Below, one piece after another: positions 1-9,204 of a DNA stretch of 38,029 nt. Location of the stretch: positions 1 through 38,029 of the IMG/VR virus record IMGVR_UViG_3300044970_000517. One strand, given 5' to 3'. The notes beneath the pieces are model-generated. The model saw only the letters and a list, made by a program, of their open reading frames with translations. It had not been told where the DNA came from and searched no databases. The position numbers and the translations under genes are program-made. This stretch comes from a virus. How positions within the stretch are numbered: position 1 is the stretch's first letter; every line of letters starts with the position of its first letter.

Positions 1-1
1 G

Positions 2-490
2 TCGGCACCCCCGCCCCGCGAGTTCAAGCGGGCGCGCTACGGCTCGTTCTACGACACCACCACGCAGACGGCAACCGCCATCAACACGGCCAAGGCGATC
101 ACGTTCAACACGACCGACCTGAGCAGCGGCGTGCGCATTGGCACGACGACCTCGCAGGTCATTGTGGACACCGAGGGCGTCTACAACTTCCAGACCTCGA
201 TCCAGCTCGACAGCACTGTTTCCGTGGCCCACGAGTTCTACCTCTGGTTCAGGCTCAACGGGGTCGATGTGACAAACTCGGCCTCTCAGGTGCGCATCCA
301 AGGCAACAACGCCGAAGTGTTCCTCGCTCTGAACTACTTCTTCAACCTCAAGGCGAATGATTACGTCGAACTCATGTTCTCGGTAACCGACCTCGGCGTG
401 CGACTAGAGGCAACTGCGGCAAGTGCGCCGCATCCTGGCATCCCGAGCGTGATCTTGACCGTGAGCAACAACATTCAAGGAGTCCAGTAA
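2..490 (+). CDS. C1q/TNF-like phage structural protein, 5'-truncated
   Basis: The reading frame is open from the first bases of the window to a TAA at 488-490, so the N-terminus is outside; the GTG at 131 is only an internal codon. About 162 residues are visible. The C-terminal part alternates short hydrophobic strands with polar turns (for example VDTEGVYNFQTSIQLDS, YLWFRLNGV, LKANDYVELMFSV), the pattern of the jelly-roll C1q/TNF-like domains found at the tips of phage head or tail fibres. A role as a virion decoration or fibre domain is inferred from this pattern and from the adjacent structural genes. The stop overlaps the next start as TAATG, indicating translational coupling. Sequence-based family assignment is moderate. 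Confidence 0.65.
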   Translation, partial: SAPPPREFKRARYGSFYDTTTQTATAINTAKAITFNTTDLSSGVRIGTTTSQVIVDTEGVYNFQTSIQLDSTVSVAHEFYLWFRLNGVDVTNSASQVRIQGNNAEVFLALNYFFNLKANDYVELMFSVTDLGVRLEATAASAPHPGIPSVILTVSNNIQGVQ

Positions 491-828
491 TGACCGTCAC
501 CGTCAAAGTCCTCGTCGCGCCTCTCCAGATGGCGAACACGCAGACGACTCAGTACACCGCTCCCGCGAGCACCAAGACCATCATCGACAAGGCCACCGTG
601 GTGAACACGGACACCGTGAACCGCACGTTCAGCGTCAACCTCGTCACGAGTGGCGGGTCGCCGGGGAACGCGAACCTGATGATCGACGACCGCGCCGTGG
701 TGCCCGGGGAGACCTACAACTGCCCCGAACTGGTCGGCCAGGTACTCGAACCCGGTGGCATCATCAGCACCATCGCCAGCGCCGCATCGGCGTTGACGCT
801 GCGGGTGTCTGGTCGAGAGATCACTTGA
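490..828 (+). CDS. Small phage structural protein of unknown role (112 aa)
   Basis: The ATG overlaps the preceding stop (TAATG) and has an AGGAG ribosome-binding site nine bases upstream. The protein is beta-rich with no membrane segment. It has a pattern I associate with a widespread small protein of podovirus late operons (VVNTDTVNRTFSVNLV followed by VVPGETYNCPELVGQVLEPGG, ending ALTLRVSGRE). Its position between a fibre-like gene and the ejection-protein genes suggests a virion or tail-accessory role. No enzymatic motif is visible, and the function remains unknown. Confidence 0.75.
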   Translation: MTVTVKVLVAPLQMANTQTTQYTAPASTKTIIDKATVVNTDTVNRTFSVNLVTSGGSPGNANLMIDDRAVVPGETYNCPELVGQVLEPGGIISTIASAASALTLRVSGREIT

Positions 829-836
829 GGCATACA

Positions 837-1322
837 ATGACGCCGCCGAGTTCGTGGCTTCCGGCTGCCTCTGAGGACGTCATGGTCGACTCGCTACGGT
901 CTCACTTCGCGTCGCTGATGTTGCCGCCTGCCGCGCAGGAGTGGCTGCTCATGCTATGGCAAGCGATCCAGACGTTCGACGACTACGCTGACAACGATGC
1001 CGTCAAGCGCGACGATCTGGATGCGACGATCTGGAACACCCTGGTCGCCATGCCGCAGAACCCGTTCTTCGCGCAACATGCGGCGGCGCTGCTCTCGGCC
1101 TTGTCGGTTGCGATCCTCAAGTGGCAGGCAAGTGACCGACAAGAGCGTGCCGGTGCTGCTGATGCAAGGTCGTTTGTCTGGCGAGCCGGGTACTACGACG
1201 TCGTGCTGCTGACGGTGCAACTTGTCCATGGTCCTGCTGCTGCAACGGCGGTATCAAACAAGGTACTAGGGTTGTATGGGGAGTCGCTGGACGACTATAT
1301 GAAGGAGTTCGGCAATGCCTGA
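837..1322 (+). CDS. Conserved phage protein of unknown function in the ejection-gene block
   Basis: I chose the ATG at 837 because a GAGG at 827-830 lies six bases upstream; the TTG four codons earlier (825) overlaps the previous stop and is a less likely start. The protein (161 aa) is helical, with conserved-looking stretches LMLWQAIQTFDDYAD, WNTLVAMPQNPFF and FVWRAGYYDVVL. It has no signal peptide or clear membrane helix. It overlaps the next gene by eight bases. Similar proteins typically sit directly before ejection genes in P22-like and related phages, so a virion-assembly or internal-virion role is inferred from context only. Confidence 0.75.
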   Translation: MTPPSSWLPAASEDVMVDSLRSHFASLMLPPAAQEWLLMLWQAIQTFDDYADNDAVKRDDLDATIWNTLVAMPQNPFFAQHAAALLSALSVAILKWQASDRQERAGAADARSFVWRAGYYDVVLLTVQLVHGPAAATAVSNKVLGLYGESLDDYMKEFGNA

Positions 1323-2040
1323 TCCAGTTACCGGCACTCTCGCTGGTTCGTCACTCATCGGTGGCGCGATGCAGTCGCGGTCCGCGAGCAAGGCCGCAGA
1401 CGCACAATCGCAAGCCGCTCAAGCGGGCATCGAAGAACAGCGCCGCCAGTTCGACGAGATTCGCAGGCTGTTGTCACCCTACGTCGAGGTCGGTACCCCG
1501 GCGCTCGAAGCGCAGCAAGCGCTGCTGGGCCTCGGTGGCGCAGGCGCACAGCAGCAGGCAATCCGCCAGATCGAGCGCAGCCCGTTCTTCCAAAGCCAGA
1601 TCGAACAGGGCGAGCGAGCCATGCTGCAGCGTGCCGGTGCGACGGGTGGCCTTCGCGGTGGCAACTTGCAGGCGGGGCTTGCTCAGTTCCGTCCCGCGCT
1701 GCTTCAGGAAGCCATCAACCAGCAGTATTCTCGCCTCGGGGGCATGACGTCGCTGGGCCAGCAGTCCGCTGTCGGCGTTGGTACGATGGGTCAGGCGATG
1801 GGTGGCAACATCTCCAATCTGCTTCAGCAGCAGGGTGCTGCACAGGCTGGCGGCATTCTCGGAGCCACTGCACCATTCGCGCAGATGGCGCAGCTGCCGA
1901 TGCAACTGGCGGGCTTGAACTACGCGAGGACTGGTGAGTTCGGCATCCCGGGCCTGTTCGGTGGAACTCCGATTGTTCCGCAGCAGTACGCTGGCGGCAT
2001 GACAGGTTTTTTCGGCGGCTACGGCACTGGCGGAGACTGA
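1315..2040 (+). CDS. Candidate DNA-ejection (internal virion) protein, 241 aa
   Basis: The ATG is preceded by AGGAG inside the end of the upstream gene. The N-terminus is a small Gly/Ser/Ala-rich segment (GTLAGSSLIGGAMQS) followed by a long Gln/Ala-rich helical region (residues 25-190) and a Gly-rich C-terminus with GIPGLFGG. This composition, small size and position upstream of two larger Ala-rich proteins match P22 gp7-type ejection proteins, which leave the capsid with the DNA and help form a conduit through the cell envelope. There is no catalytic motif. Functional assignment rests on composition and gene order. Confidence 0.65.
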   Translation: MPDPVTGTLAGSSLIGGAMQSRSASKAADAQSQAAQAGIEEQRRQFDEIRRLLSPYVEVGTPALEAQQALLGLGGAGAQQQAIRQIERSPFFQSQIEQGERAMLQRAGATGGLRGGNLQAGLAQFRPALLQEAINQQYSRLGGMTSLGQQSAVGVGTMGQAMGGNISNLLQQQGAAQAGGILGATAPFAQMAQLPMQLAGLNYARTGEFGIPGLFGGTPIVPQQYAGGMTGFFGGYGTGGD

Positions 2041-2041
2041 C

Positions 2042-3529
2042 ATGGTTCAGCCGATCAACTACACCATCCCCGTCGCCGATCCCTTCGAGAGTCTGACGAG
2101 GGGGATGAACCTGGGCCTGCAGATGGAGAAGGTGCAGGCTGTGCGGCAGCAGCGGGCCATGCAGGCGCAGCAGATGCAGGCTGATATGGGGGTTGCGCGG
2201 CAGAAGGCCGAGCAAGATGCTGCCAAGGCTGCGGAACTCGCACGTCTTCAAGAAGTTCCGCTGGAGGACATGACCCAAGCGCAGCGGTTCCGACTGATGG
2301 AACTCACGCAGAGTGAGGCCACCCGGGCGCACATGGCTCGTGCCTATGAGAGTCTGAACACCGAGCAGCGCGCAAACCAGGCTCGCAACTCGGGCAGTCT
2401 GATTGTTGCGCTGGGGTCCAACCCTCAAGTCGGCATTCGACGCCTGCAGACGATGATTGAGGCGGAGAAAGACCCCGCTCAGAAGCAAGCACTCCAGGTC
2501 GCACTTCAGATCGCCGAGATCAATCCCCTTGAGGCGGCGAAGATGATCGACGGCACGCTTTCAATGGCGGGGCCTGAGTTCAGCAAGGTCGCGGAGTCGG
2601 CGCGCAACTACCTCAAGAACACGGGTAAGCCGCTGTACCCGGAGCAAGAGAAACCCATCGTGGTTGGGCGTGAAAGCTCGGTGTTCATGCCCGGAACCCG
2701 TGAATTCTTGACCCCTCCCGCACCACCCACACCCCCTGTTTCGGTTGGCCGCGGTGGTGGCGCACCCACTGCTGAAAAACCTGCCAAGCCCGGCAAGGCT
2801 GTCAAGGTGGTCGACCCCGATACGGGCAAGATCGTCATGGTTTCGGAGCAGGAAGCTATTGAGCGACGTATGACTCCAGCCGAAGGGTTGGAAGGGTTGT
2901 CGCCCAAAGAGATCCAGCGCCGCGAAGCGACGTTCCCGCAAGCCAGACAATCTGTGCGATCTGTTACGTCCACGATGTCGACCATTGAGGAGACCATTGA
3001 CCGACTTCTCAAGAACAAGAGTGGTTTGAACCAGGCCACTGGTTTCATCCTTGGTCGAGAGATGGTTCCCGCTGTGACAGACGAGGCTCGCCTCGCAGTG
3101 GCCGACATCAACCAACTGAAGAACCTCGCATTCGTTCAGGGGTTGACTGAACTTCGTCAAGCATCCACCACTGGGGCCGGCGTCGGTAACGTGTCGAACA
3201 AGGAAGGTGATCGCTTTGAGAACATAAAGGCTTCGCTTGATCGGGTGCAGTCTTACGACGATCTTGTAGCCTCATTGAAGCGACTCAAAGCACAGGCTAC
3301 GAATACGAAGTCGTCGATGCAAACGGCGTTCGACGACACTTACGAATATCGTCAGCAGCAAGCACAACCGCCCGCACCCCCGGGTGCCCCGCAACCGCCT
3401 GCTGCTGGTGGTAGATTTCCTACGCCTCCTCAAGCAGCAATTGACGCGCTGCGGCAAGGGCGTGGTACTGACGCACAATTCGATGCGATTTTTGGCCCCG
3501 GGGCTGCGGCAAGGGCGAGGGGGCGCTAA
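2042..3529 (+). CDS. Candidate DNA-ejection / internal virion protein, 495 aa
   Basis: The start has a GGAG ribosome-binding site and lies one base after the previous stop. Residues 20-75 form a Gln/Ala/Met-rich predicted coiled coil (VRQQRAMQAQQMQADMG). A low-complexity Pro/Gly/Lys linker lies near residues 220-255, followed by a helical domain with the run ELRQASTTGAGVGNVSNKEG, a motif seen in podovirus internal proteins. The C-terminus is Pro/Gln-rich and ends in AAARARGR. Gene order (second of three) is like the gp7-gp20-gp16 ejection block of P22. It may be the gp20-like member; this is inference. The stop overlaps the next start (TAATG). Confidence 0.65.
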   Translation: MVQPINYTIPVADPFESLTRGMNLGLQMEKVQAVRQQRAMQAQQMQADMGVARQKAEQDAAKAAELARLQEVPLEDMTQAQRFRLMELTQSEATRAHMARAYESLNTEQRANQARNSGSLIVALGSNPQVGIRRLQTMIEAEKDPAQKQALQVALQIAEINPLEAAKMIDGTLSMAGPEFSKVAESARNYLKNTGKPLYPEQEKPIVVGRESSVFMPGTREFLTPPAPPTPPVSVGRGGGAPTAEKPAKPGKAVKVVDPDTGKIVMVSEQEAIERRMTPAEGLEGLSPKEIQRREATFPQARQSVRSVTSTMSTIEETIDRLLKNKSGLNQATGFILGREMVPAVTDEARLAVADINQLKNLAFVQGLTELRQASTTGAGVGNVSNKEGDRFENIKASLDRVQSYDDLVASLKRLKAQATNTKSSMQTAFDDTYEYRQQQAQPPAPPGAPQPPAAGGRFPTPPQAAIDALRQGRGTDAQFDAIFGPGAAARARGR

Positions 3530-5742
3530 TGGCTACCAACCCGTTCGCTCAGTTTGTTCAAGAAGAAGTCAACCCATTCGCTCAGTTCGCAACACCGACC
3601 CCCACCACCCCACCCGGTCAGATCCCCGGCGCCCCTGCCAACCTCGTCGCGCCGCCCAGCGTTCCCGCACGCGAAGTTCCTTCTATTACGTCCAAATTGC
3701 TTGGCGGTCGAGGTCCAGCGATTGGAAATATCCTAGCTGGTGGTATTCGCGGCGCTGGTTCCATTGGTGCAACACTTCTTCGACCATTTGAGACTGCTGA
3801 AGAAAATATTTCCCGCCGTCGTGCGATAACCGACGCATTGACATCTATGGGGGCACAGCCGGAATCGGCAGCGTTCAGTCTTGGCAAAATCGCAACCGAA
3901 GTTGCCGGAACGGCTGGAATTGGTGGTGCTATTGCCGCACCGGTACAACTCGCGGCAAAAACATTTCCCGCTTTGGCACCCGTGGTCACTGCTCTTCAGA
4001 CAGGCGGAACTGGCGCCCAAACAATATTAGGACGAGCAACCGCCGGTGCTACCGTTGGTGGTGCTGGCGCCACTTTGATTGAACCAAGCGCCGCAGAAAC
4101 AGGCGCCGCTATTGGCGCCGCTGTACCGTTTGTTGCGCCGGCTGTGGGTGCGGTGATCGGCAAGATTGCCGATCTCAAGCAACTGCCGACCCAACGAGCC
4201 GCACGAATCGCCCGAGACGCCATTGGTCGAGACATTGACGAAGTGTTGCCGATTCTGCGCAACGCTCGTCCCGGTGCCAGTGTCGCGGAGATTACCGCCG
4301 ACTTGGACAACCCAGCTTGGCAGGCTCTGATTGACAAGGCTCTGACACGCGATCCGCAGTTCCTTCGCAAGATGCAGGTTATGGGCGACCGTCAGGTCCG
4401 CACTACTCTTGCAGACCTAGCTCGTGGAGCCACCGCAACCGACGTTCGAGCGAGTCTTGAGATTGCGAAGAAGAACCTGAACGCGCTGCAAGGACCGGCG
4501 CGTGAGGCGGCGCTCTCTCGTGCAAATCTGGGTCAGAGTGTTGCGGATTACGAGGCGCGTGCTGGCCGACTCAGCAAAGAAGCCGCATCTGCGGTGCAGG
4601 AAGTTCGTGATCTGATCAGCAGAGGTGAGGCTGCTGAAGCATGGGCTCGTCTTGATCTCATCAAGCGCGGATTGCCGGTAGGTGCGACCAAGTACACCTA
4701 CTTTGGAGAGTTGTCTGAAAAGGCTTTCAACGAATGGGCCGACAAAGCCGCGAACGCATCGCTCGATCTCGGTCAAGGCGCACGATTCGCACAAGGGGCG
4801 GCAGATGCGTTGCGTGCTCAAGGGATTAAACCACTTGAAACAAAACAACTGTTGCGCGGAATTCGTGGATTGACTCGACAGCCCGAATACGCCGGTAACG
4901 ATCTTCTATCCGGGGCGGCTAACAATCTGATCCACGATATCAAGCAGTTTGCTCGCAACGGTGTCATTGACGCTCGTGCCCTTGAGGCCATTCGGAAGAA
5001 TTCCGTCAATGCGGCAATTCAGCAACTTCGTCCGGGTGTTGATGCTACAACGCAGCGCAATCTAGCATCCAGTGTACTGTCCGATATCAAGCCTCTCATC
5101 GACAACACAATCGAGGGCGCGGGTGGTCGCGGTTGGGTTCAGTACCTTGACGACTATAGCCAAGGTATGAGAAAGATCGCCGAGAGAGAACTCGTCGGTG
5201 ATTTGGCGCAACTGTGGAAGAACGACAAGACCGCGTTTGCCGATGTCGTGATGCGAGAGTCTCCGGAGACCATCGAGAAAGTTCTGGGTCCGGGGAAGTA
5301 CGACATCGCAAGAGAACTCGCGGACGATGTTGTGAATCAACTGCGAACGATTGCTACGCAGCGTCTACGACAAGTCTCCGCATCCGAACAAGCCACGCAA
5401 GGGCAAGTCGCACTAACCGAAATACTCAACCAGAACTCGGGACTCATGCGAATCCCGAATCGAATGCAAGCGTGGATTGCAAACACGAACCTCGCACTGG
5501 CGCAGGTCGAGCGTGCCGTTGGTCAGAAGACAATGATGATCCTGACCAATGCAATGAAAGATCCTCAGAAGGCTGCTAATCTACTTAGCGTTCTGCCAGG
5601 AAAAGAGCGCAGCCGCGTCGCCGCAATCCTGGCAAATCCGCCAATCGCACCAGCAGCCGCCGCCCGTGGTGCTCTCGTCGCCACGATGGCACCAGAAGAA
5701 CAGCAACCTCAAGGCATCATGTCCCCCGAGGAGCAACAATGA
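3529..5742 (+). CDS. Large candidate DNA-ejection protein, 737 aa
   Basis: A GAGGGGG ribosome-binding site precedes an ATG that overlaps the previous TAA. The N-terminus repeats NPFAQF twice within 21 residues, a short motif common at the start of phage ejection proteins. Residues 45-215 contain several Gly/Ala-rich hydrophobic stretches (GGAIAAPVQLAAK, AAIGAAVPFVAPAVGAVIG) that could insert into a membrane, followed by about 480 residues of charged helical sequence. This fits a P22 gp16-like internal protein that enters the host envelope during genome delivery. The gene looks somewhat more AT-rich than its neighbours. The stop overlaps the tailspike start (ATGA). Confidence 0.65.
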   Translation: MATNPFAQFVQEEVNPFAQFATPTPTTPPGQIPGAPANLVAPPSVPAREVPSITSKLLGGRGPAIGNILAGGIRGAGSIGATLLRPFETAEENISRRRAITDALTSMGAQPESAAFSLGKIATEVAGTAGIGGAIAAPVQLAAKTFPALAPVVTALQTGGTGAQTILGRATAGATVGGAGATLIEPSAAETGAAIGAAVPFVAPAVGAVIGKIADLKQLPTQRAARIARDAIGRDIDEVLPILRNARPGASVAEITADLDNPAWQALIDKALTRDPQFLRKMQVMGDRQVRTTLADLARGATATDVRASLEIAKKNLNALQGPAREAALSRANLGQSVADYEARAGRLSKEAASAVQEVRDLISRGEAAEAWARLDLIKRGLPVGATKYTYFGELSEKAFNEWADKAANASLDLGQGARFAQGAADALRAQGIKPLETKQLLRGIRGLTRQPEYAGNDLLSGAANNLIHDIKQFARNGVIDARALEAIRKNSVNAAIQQLRPGVDATTQRNLASSVLSDIKPLIDNTIEGAGGRGWVQYLDDYSQGMRKIAERELVGDLAQLWKNDKTAFADVVMRESPETIEKVLGPGKYDIARELADDVVNQLRTIATQRLRQVSASEQATQGQVALTEILNQNSGLMRIPNRMQAWIANTNLALAQVERAVGQKTMMILTNAMKDPQKAANLLSVLPGKERSRVAAILANPPIAPAAAARGALVATMAPEEQQPQGIMSPEEQQ

Positions 5743-7892
5743 CCGCACTCAGCATCCAACCCGCCTACCCGCTGTTCACCGACAAGGATGGGGCACCACT
5801 ACGCAACGGGTACGTCTGGATCGGTGCGGCCAACCTGCCCCCGCAGACCAACCCCATCGGCGTCTTCTGGGATGCGGCGCTGACCATCCCTGCCGCGCAG
5901 CCCGTCCGCACGATCAACGGCTACCCGTCGAACAACGGCACCCCGGGGCGTCTGTACGTCAACAGCGACTACTCGATCCTCGTGCAAGATCGTGCGGGTA
6001 CGCTGGTCTACAGCGCCCCGGCTGCTGGCGAGCGGTTCAGCGAGGTCGTCATCACCGGCATCGACTCGTCGAAGGTGCAGTACCTGCCCAGTGGCCCCGG
6101 TGCTGACCCCACCAACGTCCAGACGGTGCTGCGTCGCACCATCCACGTTGACGACTTCGGTGCCATCGGTGACGGCATCGCCAACGACAGCGCCGCGTTC
6201 CAGGCTGCGGTGGACTACGCTGAGTCGCTTGTCGGCACCTCGGCCTTCGACGCCGTAGGCGTAGAGATCCAACTCGGCCCGAAGAAGTACCTCCTCGGGT
6301 CCACCATCACCGTGACCAACGGAGGCATCGGCTTCCGTGGGCCGCTGGGTCGTGGAGCGATGGTCGAGGGCAACGTGCTGCTGTTCGACGTTGGCGATCC
6401 GACCAACACGCAGCGTATCCGATTCGTCAGCTTCGAGAACATCCACTTCTTCTGCAACGTCACTGGCGGAACCACGGCGGCGGTGCGTCTCTACCGCACG
6501 ATCCAGACGCAGTTCCAGTTGTGCTACTTCAGCAACTGGAACATCGGCATCGACTCGGTGCGCGGCAGCACGACCCACTTCGACCGCTGCTACTGGGCCA
6601 ATAGCCTGCGCAACGTACAAGGCCAGGCGTTCATCAAGCTCAGCGGGCTGGACGAATCGCTGTTCCCCTCGCCTCCCGCAACCGGGGCGCCGGGTGGTGG
6701 CGTCCACCTCACCGACTGCGAGTTCGACGGCGGGCCGGCAGAGATGCTGTACGGCATCCAGGTGCGCTCGGTTGATGGTCTCTACATCACCCAGTGCCAC
6801 TGGACCGACTGCGTTTACACCCTCGGCGTCGTGCCAGAGGGTGTGCCCGACAGCCACGTCATCCTTGACATCCACGTCACCAACTGCTATTTCGACGGGC
6901 CGGCAACCGTCACCCCCGATCCGGTGAACGTGCTCATCGGCGGCACGGTGCGCGAGACGGTGACGATGGCCTCCGGTGCCACCCGGACGAGCAGCTACGA
7001 GAAGATCAAGTTCATCGGCTGCACGTTCCGTGGCGATGCTCGGGCCGAGAACTCGGTCAGCGTGCGCGTCACCGATGGCGACTCGTGGTGGGACAACACT
7101 GCTCGGCGGCTAGAGAACATCATCTTCAGCGCGTGCATGTTCGGCCAGGTCAAGCGATCTGGTCTTTTCATCGCTGGCGCCGCCACCAATCCGACTGACA
7201 CATTCATCGAGCCGTTCGGCGTCGTGGTCGATGGTTGCACCTTCTACGACTGTGCGCTGACCAACCCGACCGGTATCGGCTCGGGTATCAACGCCCAGGC
7301 CGAGAGCATCGTCATCTCGAACTGCGCGTTCCTGCCCAACAACGGCACGTCGGACTTCATCGTCAACCTGATTCCGTCCGATGCTGGCGATGACGCCGGC
7401 CCTGGATGCATCGTTGTCACGGGCAACGACTTCAGCAAGGCCGATGGTGCGACGGTGCGGGTGCTGAACGTCTCGCCCGCTCAGATCGGCGTCAGCATCG
7501 AGCAGTCGAACAACCTGTTCCCCGGCTCGGGCACCCGCATCAGCGAGGTCTACCGGCTCACCACGACCAATGCCACCACAACGAATTTGTGGAGTTACAC
7601 GGTGCCCCAGGGTGCCGCTGGACACGTTCGTGCCCGGGTGGTCGGATCGACGGCCACCGGCAACTACCGCGTCGTCTATGAGTTCGAGGTGGGCTTCGGG
7701 CGAAACGCGGTGGGTACGAACCTGTCCACCGGCACCGGGAACTGGGCCAGCGTGATGAGTTGGAACCCCGATTCGCTCGCCACTCCGCCGACTGCCACCA
7801 TGAGCGCGAACGTGCTGAACGTGGACGTGACTGGTGTTGCAGCTACCAGCATTGACTGGGATGTTCACATCGACCTGGTGCGCTCGCGCTAA
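5739..7892 (+). CDS. P22-type tailspike with pectate-lyase-like beta-helix, 717 aa
   Basis: The ATG overlaps the upstream stop (ATGA) and follows GAGGAG. Residues 1 to about 110 closely follow the P22 tailspike head-binding domain: IQPAYPLFTDKDGAPLRNGY, WDAALTIPAAQPVRT and GRLYVNSDYSILVQD are diagnostic. From about residue 130 the sequence enters a pectate_lyase_3-type right-handed beta-helix, beginning VDDFGAIGDGIANDSAAFQ, with repeated turns such as ITQCHWTDC and ISNCAFLPNN. A beta-rich C-terminus follows (residues 605-717). The protein should trimerise on the short tail and bind or cleave surface polysaccharide. The substrate cannot be read from the sequence. It sits just upstream of the lysis genes. 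Confidence 0.9.
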   Translation: MTALSIQPAYPLFTDKDGAPLRNGYVWIGAANLPPQTNPIGVFWDAALTIPAAQPVRTINGYPSNNGTPGRLYVNSDYSILVQDRAGTLVYSAPAAGERFSEVVITGIDSSKVQYLPSGPGADPTNVQTVLRRTIHVDDFGAIGDGIANDSAAFQAAVDYAESLVGTSAFDAVGVEIQLGPKKYLLGSTITVTNGGIGFRGPLGRGAMVEGNVLLFDVGDPTNTQRIRFVSFENIHFFCNVTGGTTAAVRLYRTIQTQFQLCYFSNWNIGIDSVRGSTTHFDRCYWANSLRNVQGQAFIKLSGLDESLFPSPPATGAPGGGVHLTDCEFDGGPAEMLYGIQVRSVDGLYITQCHWTDCVYTLGVVPEGVPDSHVILDIHVTNCYFDGPATVTPDPVNVLIGGTVRETVTMASGATRTSSYEKIKFIGCTFRGDARAENSVSVRVTDGDSWWDNTARRLENIIFSACMFGQVKRSGLFIAGAATNPTDTFIEPFGVVVDGCTFYDCALTNPTGIGSGINAQAESIVISNCAFLPNNGTSDFIVNLIPSDAGDDAGPGCIVVTGNDFSKADGATVRVLNVSPAQIGVSIEQSNNLFPGSGTRISEVYRLTTTNATTTNLWSYTVPQGAAGHVRARVVGSTATGNYRVVYEFEVGFGRNAVGTNLSTGTGNWASVMSWNPDSLATPPTATMSANVLNVDVTGVAATSIDWDVHIDLVRSR

Positions 7893-7909
7893 CATCTGCG
7901 AGTGCAGCA

Positions 7910-8182
7910 ATGGCTTCCGACAACACAGTCCAGACCCAAGTGGAATATCTAGCTCAAGTCATCACAGAGATCGAGGACAAAATGATCGACCCCATCGACT
8001 ACGGATTGCTCAAGGGTAAGGTGGAAGCCTTGGGGCAGAAAATCGACAACCTGAACGGCAAGGTAGACCAACTGGTTCACCTCGCCAGCGAGGGTAAGGG
8101 CGGCATTCGCGCCCTGTGGTTCGCCGGCAGCATCGTCGCCGGCATCATCGGTTGGGTTGGCGCAGACAGGTTATTCAAGTGA
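7910..8182 (+). CDS. Small coiled-coil protein with C-terminal membrane helix, lysis block
   Basis: This 90-residue protein has a heptad-rich central region (KGKVEALGQKIDNLNGKVDQ) and one C-terminal transmembrane segment around residues 68-84 (LWFAGSIVAGIIGWVGA), an arrangement like the XhlA-type holin-associated proteins. The ATG has only a weak ribosome-binding site. The stop overlaps the GTG start of the holin (GTGA), so the two are coupled. A role in lysis, as a holin partner or regulator, is inferred from layout and topology; it could also be a spanin-like component. Confidence 0.7.
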   Translation: MASDNTVQTQVEYLAQVITEIEDKMIDPIDYGLLKGKVEALGQKIDNLNGKVDQLVHLASEGKGGIRALWFAGSIVAGIIGWVGADRLFK

Positions 8183-8574
8183 CACCCATCGACCCCATCA
8201 GCGCAGTTCTCGGCATCGGCGGTAAGCTGATTGACCGTCTGTGGCCTGACCCTGAACAGAGGGCGCAGGCTCAGATCGCACTGATGGAGCTCGCGCAGAA
8301 GGGCGAACTGTCTGAACTGGTGGAGCGAGCCTCCATCATCAAGGCCGAAGCGCAATCTGAGCACTGGCTTGCTGCGACATGGCGACCCGTGCTGATGCTC
8401 ACATTCGGCGCGTTGATCGTGGCTCGATGGCTCGGGTACTCGGCACCGAATCTGAGTCCAGACGAAGTGCTCAAACTGTGGGACATCGTTGAGCTCGGCA
8501 TTGGCGGTTACGTGATCGGAAGAAGCGCCGAGAAAATCGTTCCGAGTATTGCCGACGCCATGAGGAAGAAGTGA
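8179..8574 (+). CDS. 3TM-family phage holin
   Basis: I place the start at the GTG at 8179, which overlaps the previous stop and gives the expected N-terminus VTPIDPISAVLGIGGKLIDR; the frame extends upstream but that part is antisense-like in composition. The 131-aa protein begins with an amphipathic segment, then a charged helix (PEQRAQAQIALMELAQ). The conserved EHWLAATWRPVLMLTFGA leads into membrane segments near residues 71-92 and 100-118. This is the signature of the GTA/3TM holin family, which forms pores that time lysis. It lies directly upstream of the endolysin, overlapping it by one base. Confidence 0.85.
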   Translation: MTPIDPISAVLGIGGKLIDRLWPDPEQRAQAQIALMELAQKGELSELVERASIIKAEAQSEHWLAATWRPVLMLTFGALIVARWLGYSAPNLSPDEVLKLWDIVELGIGGYVIGRSAEKIVPSIADAMRKK

Positions 8575-8936
8575 TGGACTGGTCGGATTACCCGAACTTC
8601 GACGAGCGGGAGTTCCGCTGCCGGCATTGCGGGCGGCAGGAAATGAAGCCCGAGTTCATGGCGAAGCTGCAGGCGCTGCGAACGGCCTACGGCAAGCCCA
8701 TGAGCATCTCGTCAGGGTATAGGTGCGCCGACCACCCCATCGAGAAGGCGAAGCCCTCGCCCGGGATGCACGCTACCGGGCGCGCGGCAGACATTGCGGT
8801 GCAGGGTGCTGAAGCCGTCCGCGTGCTCCAACTGGCCCTCGAACACGGGTTCACCGGGATCGGGGTGCAGCAGAAGGGCACCGGACGCTTCATCCACGTC
8901 GATCTGCGGGAGCAGCCGACGATCTGGTCGTACTAG
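8574..8936 (+). CDS. M15-family peptidoglycan endopeptidase (endolysin)
   Basis: The ATG at 8574 shares a base with the holin stop (TGATG), with GAGGAAG upstream; a GTG one codon earlier is an alternative. The 120-aa protein is a compact Peptidase_M15_3 domain: ISSGYRC near residues 45-51, the zinc-binding pattern H66-x6-D73 (HATGRAADI), and the final H108-x-D110 (FIHVD). These enzymes cleave D-Ala-containing peptide bonds in the cell wall. An extra CRHC pair at residues 16-19 is common in phage members. No signal peptide is present, so export should depend on the holin. Its TAG stop overlaps the TAG of the convergent gene at the palindrome CTAG. Confidence 0.9.
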   Translation: MDWSDYPNFDEREFRCRHCGRQEMKPEFMAKLQALRTAYGKPMSISSGYRCADHPIEKAKPSPGMHATGRAADIAVQGAEAVRVLQLALEHGFTGIGVQQKGTGRFIHVDLREQPTIWSY

Positions 8937-8998
8937 GCCAGAGCCGCGAACGCTGCCACCAGCGCCACGATGGCGACGGCGCAGATCAGCGTCTGCAT
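8933..8998 (-). CDS. 21-aa single-pass membrane microprotein
   Basis: The ATG at 8998 shares a base with the stop of the zinc-ribbon gene (TGATG), so it is placed for translational coupling at the end of the leftward operon. The product is MQTLICAVAIVALVAAFAALA, essentially one transmembrane helix. It ends at a TAG that overlaps the endolysin stop on the other strand. No family is recognisable. The overlap, the clean hydrophobic composition and similar microproteins elsewhere in this window support it being real, but it is very short. Confidence 0.5.
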   Translation of the reverse strand: MQTLICAVAIVALVAAFAALA

Positions 8999-9204
8999 CA
9001 CTTGTGCAAACGCGAAATCAGCAAAGCGGTCTTCTTCGTCAGTGGCACCGAGTTCGGATGCTGCCTCGGCCGCTTCGCTGTAACCACCACTTCCTTGGTC
9101 GTGAATCGGTGCATGTTGGCGCACTGGTATCTCCTTCGCATGTAGTCAGACTGTTTCCGTGTTTCGAGGACTTGCGTCCACGTTCCGCACTCGGGGCACT
9201 GCAT
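8998..9204 (-). CDS. Zinc-ribbon protein (NrdR/Ogr-like N-terminus), 68 aa
   Basis: The N-terminus is CPECGTWTQVLETRKQSDYM followed by RRRYQCANMHRFTT. This resembles the zinc-ribbon of NrdR-type regulators and small phage Ogr-like activators. Only three cysteines are obvious (CPEC and YQC), with H35 as a possible fourth ligand. The remainder is basic. A DNA-binding regulatory role is plausible but inferred. No strong Shine-Dalgarno is visible; the leader just before the ATG is the 18-bp sequence shared with the junction at 21427-21444. Confidence 0.65.
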   Translation of the reverse strand: MQCPECGTWTQVLETRKQSDYMRRRYQCANMHRFTTKEVVVTAKRPRQHPNSVPLTKKTALLISRLHK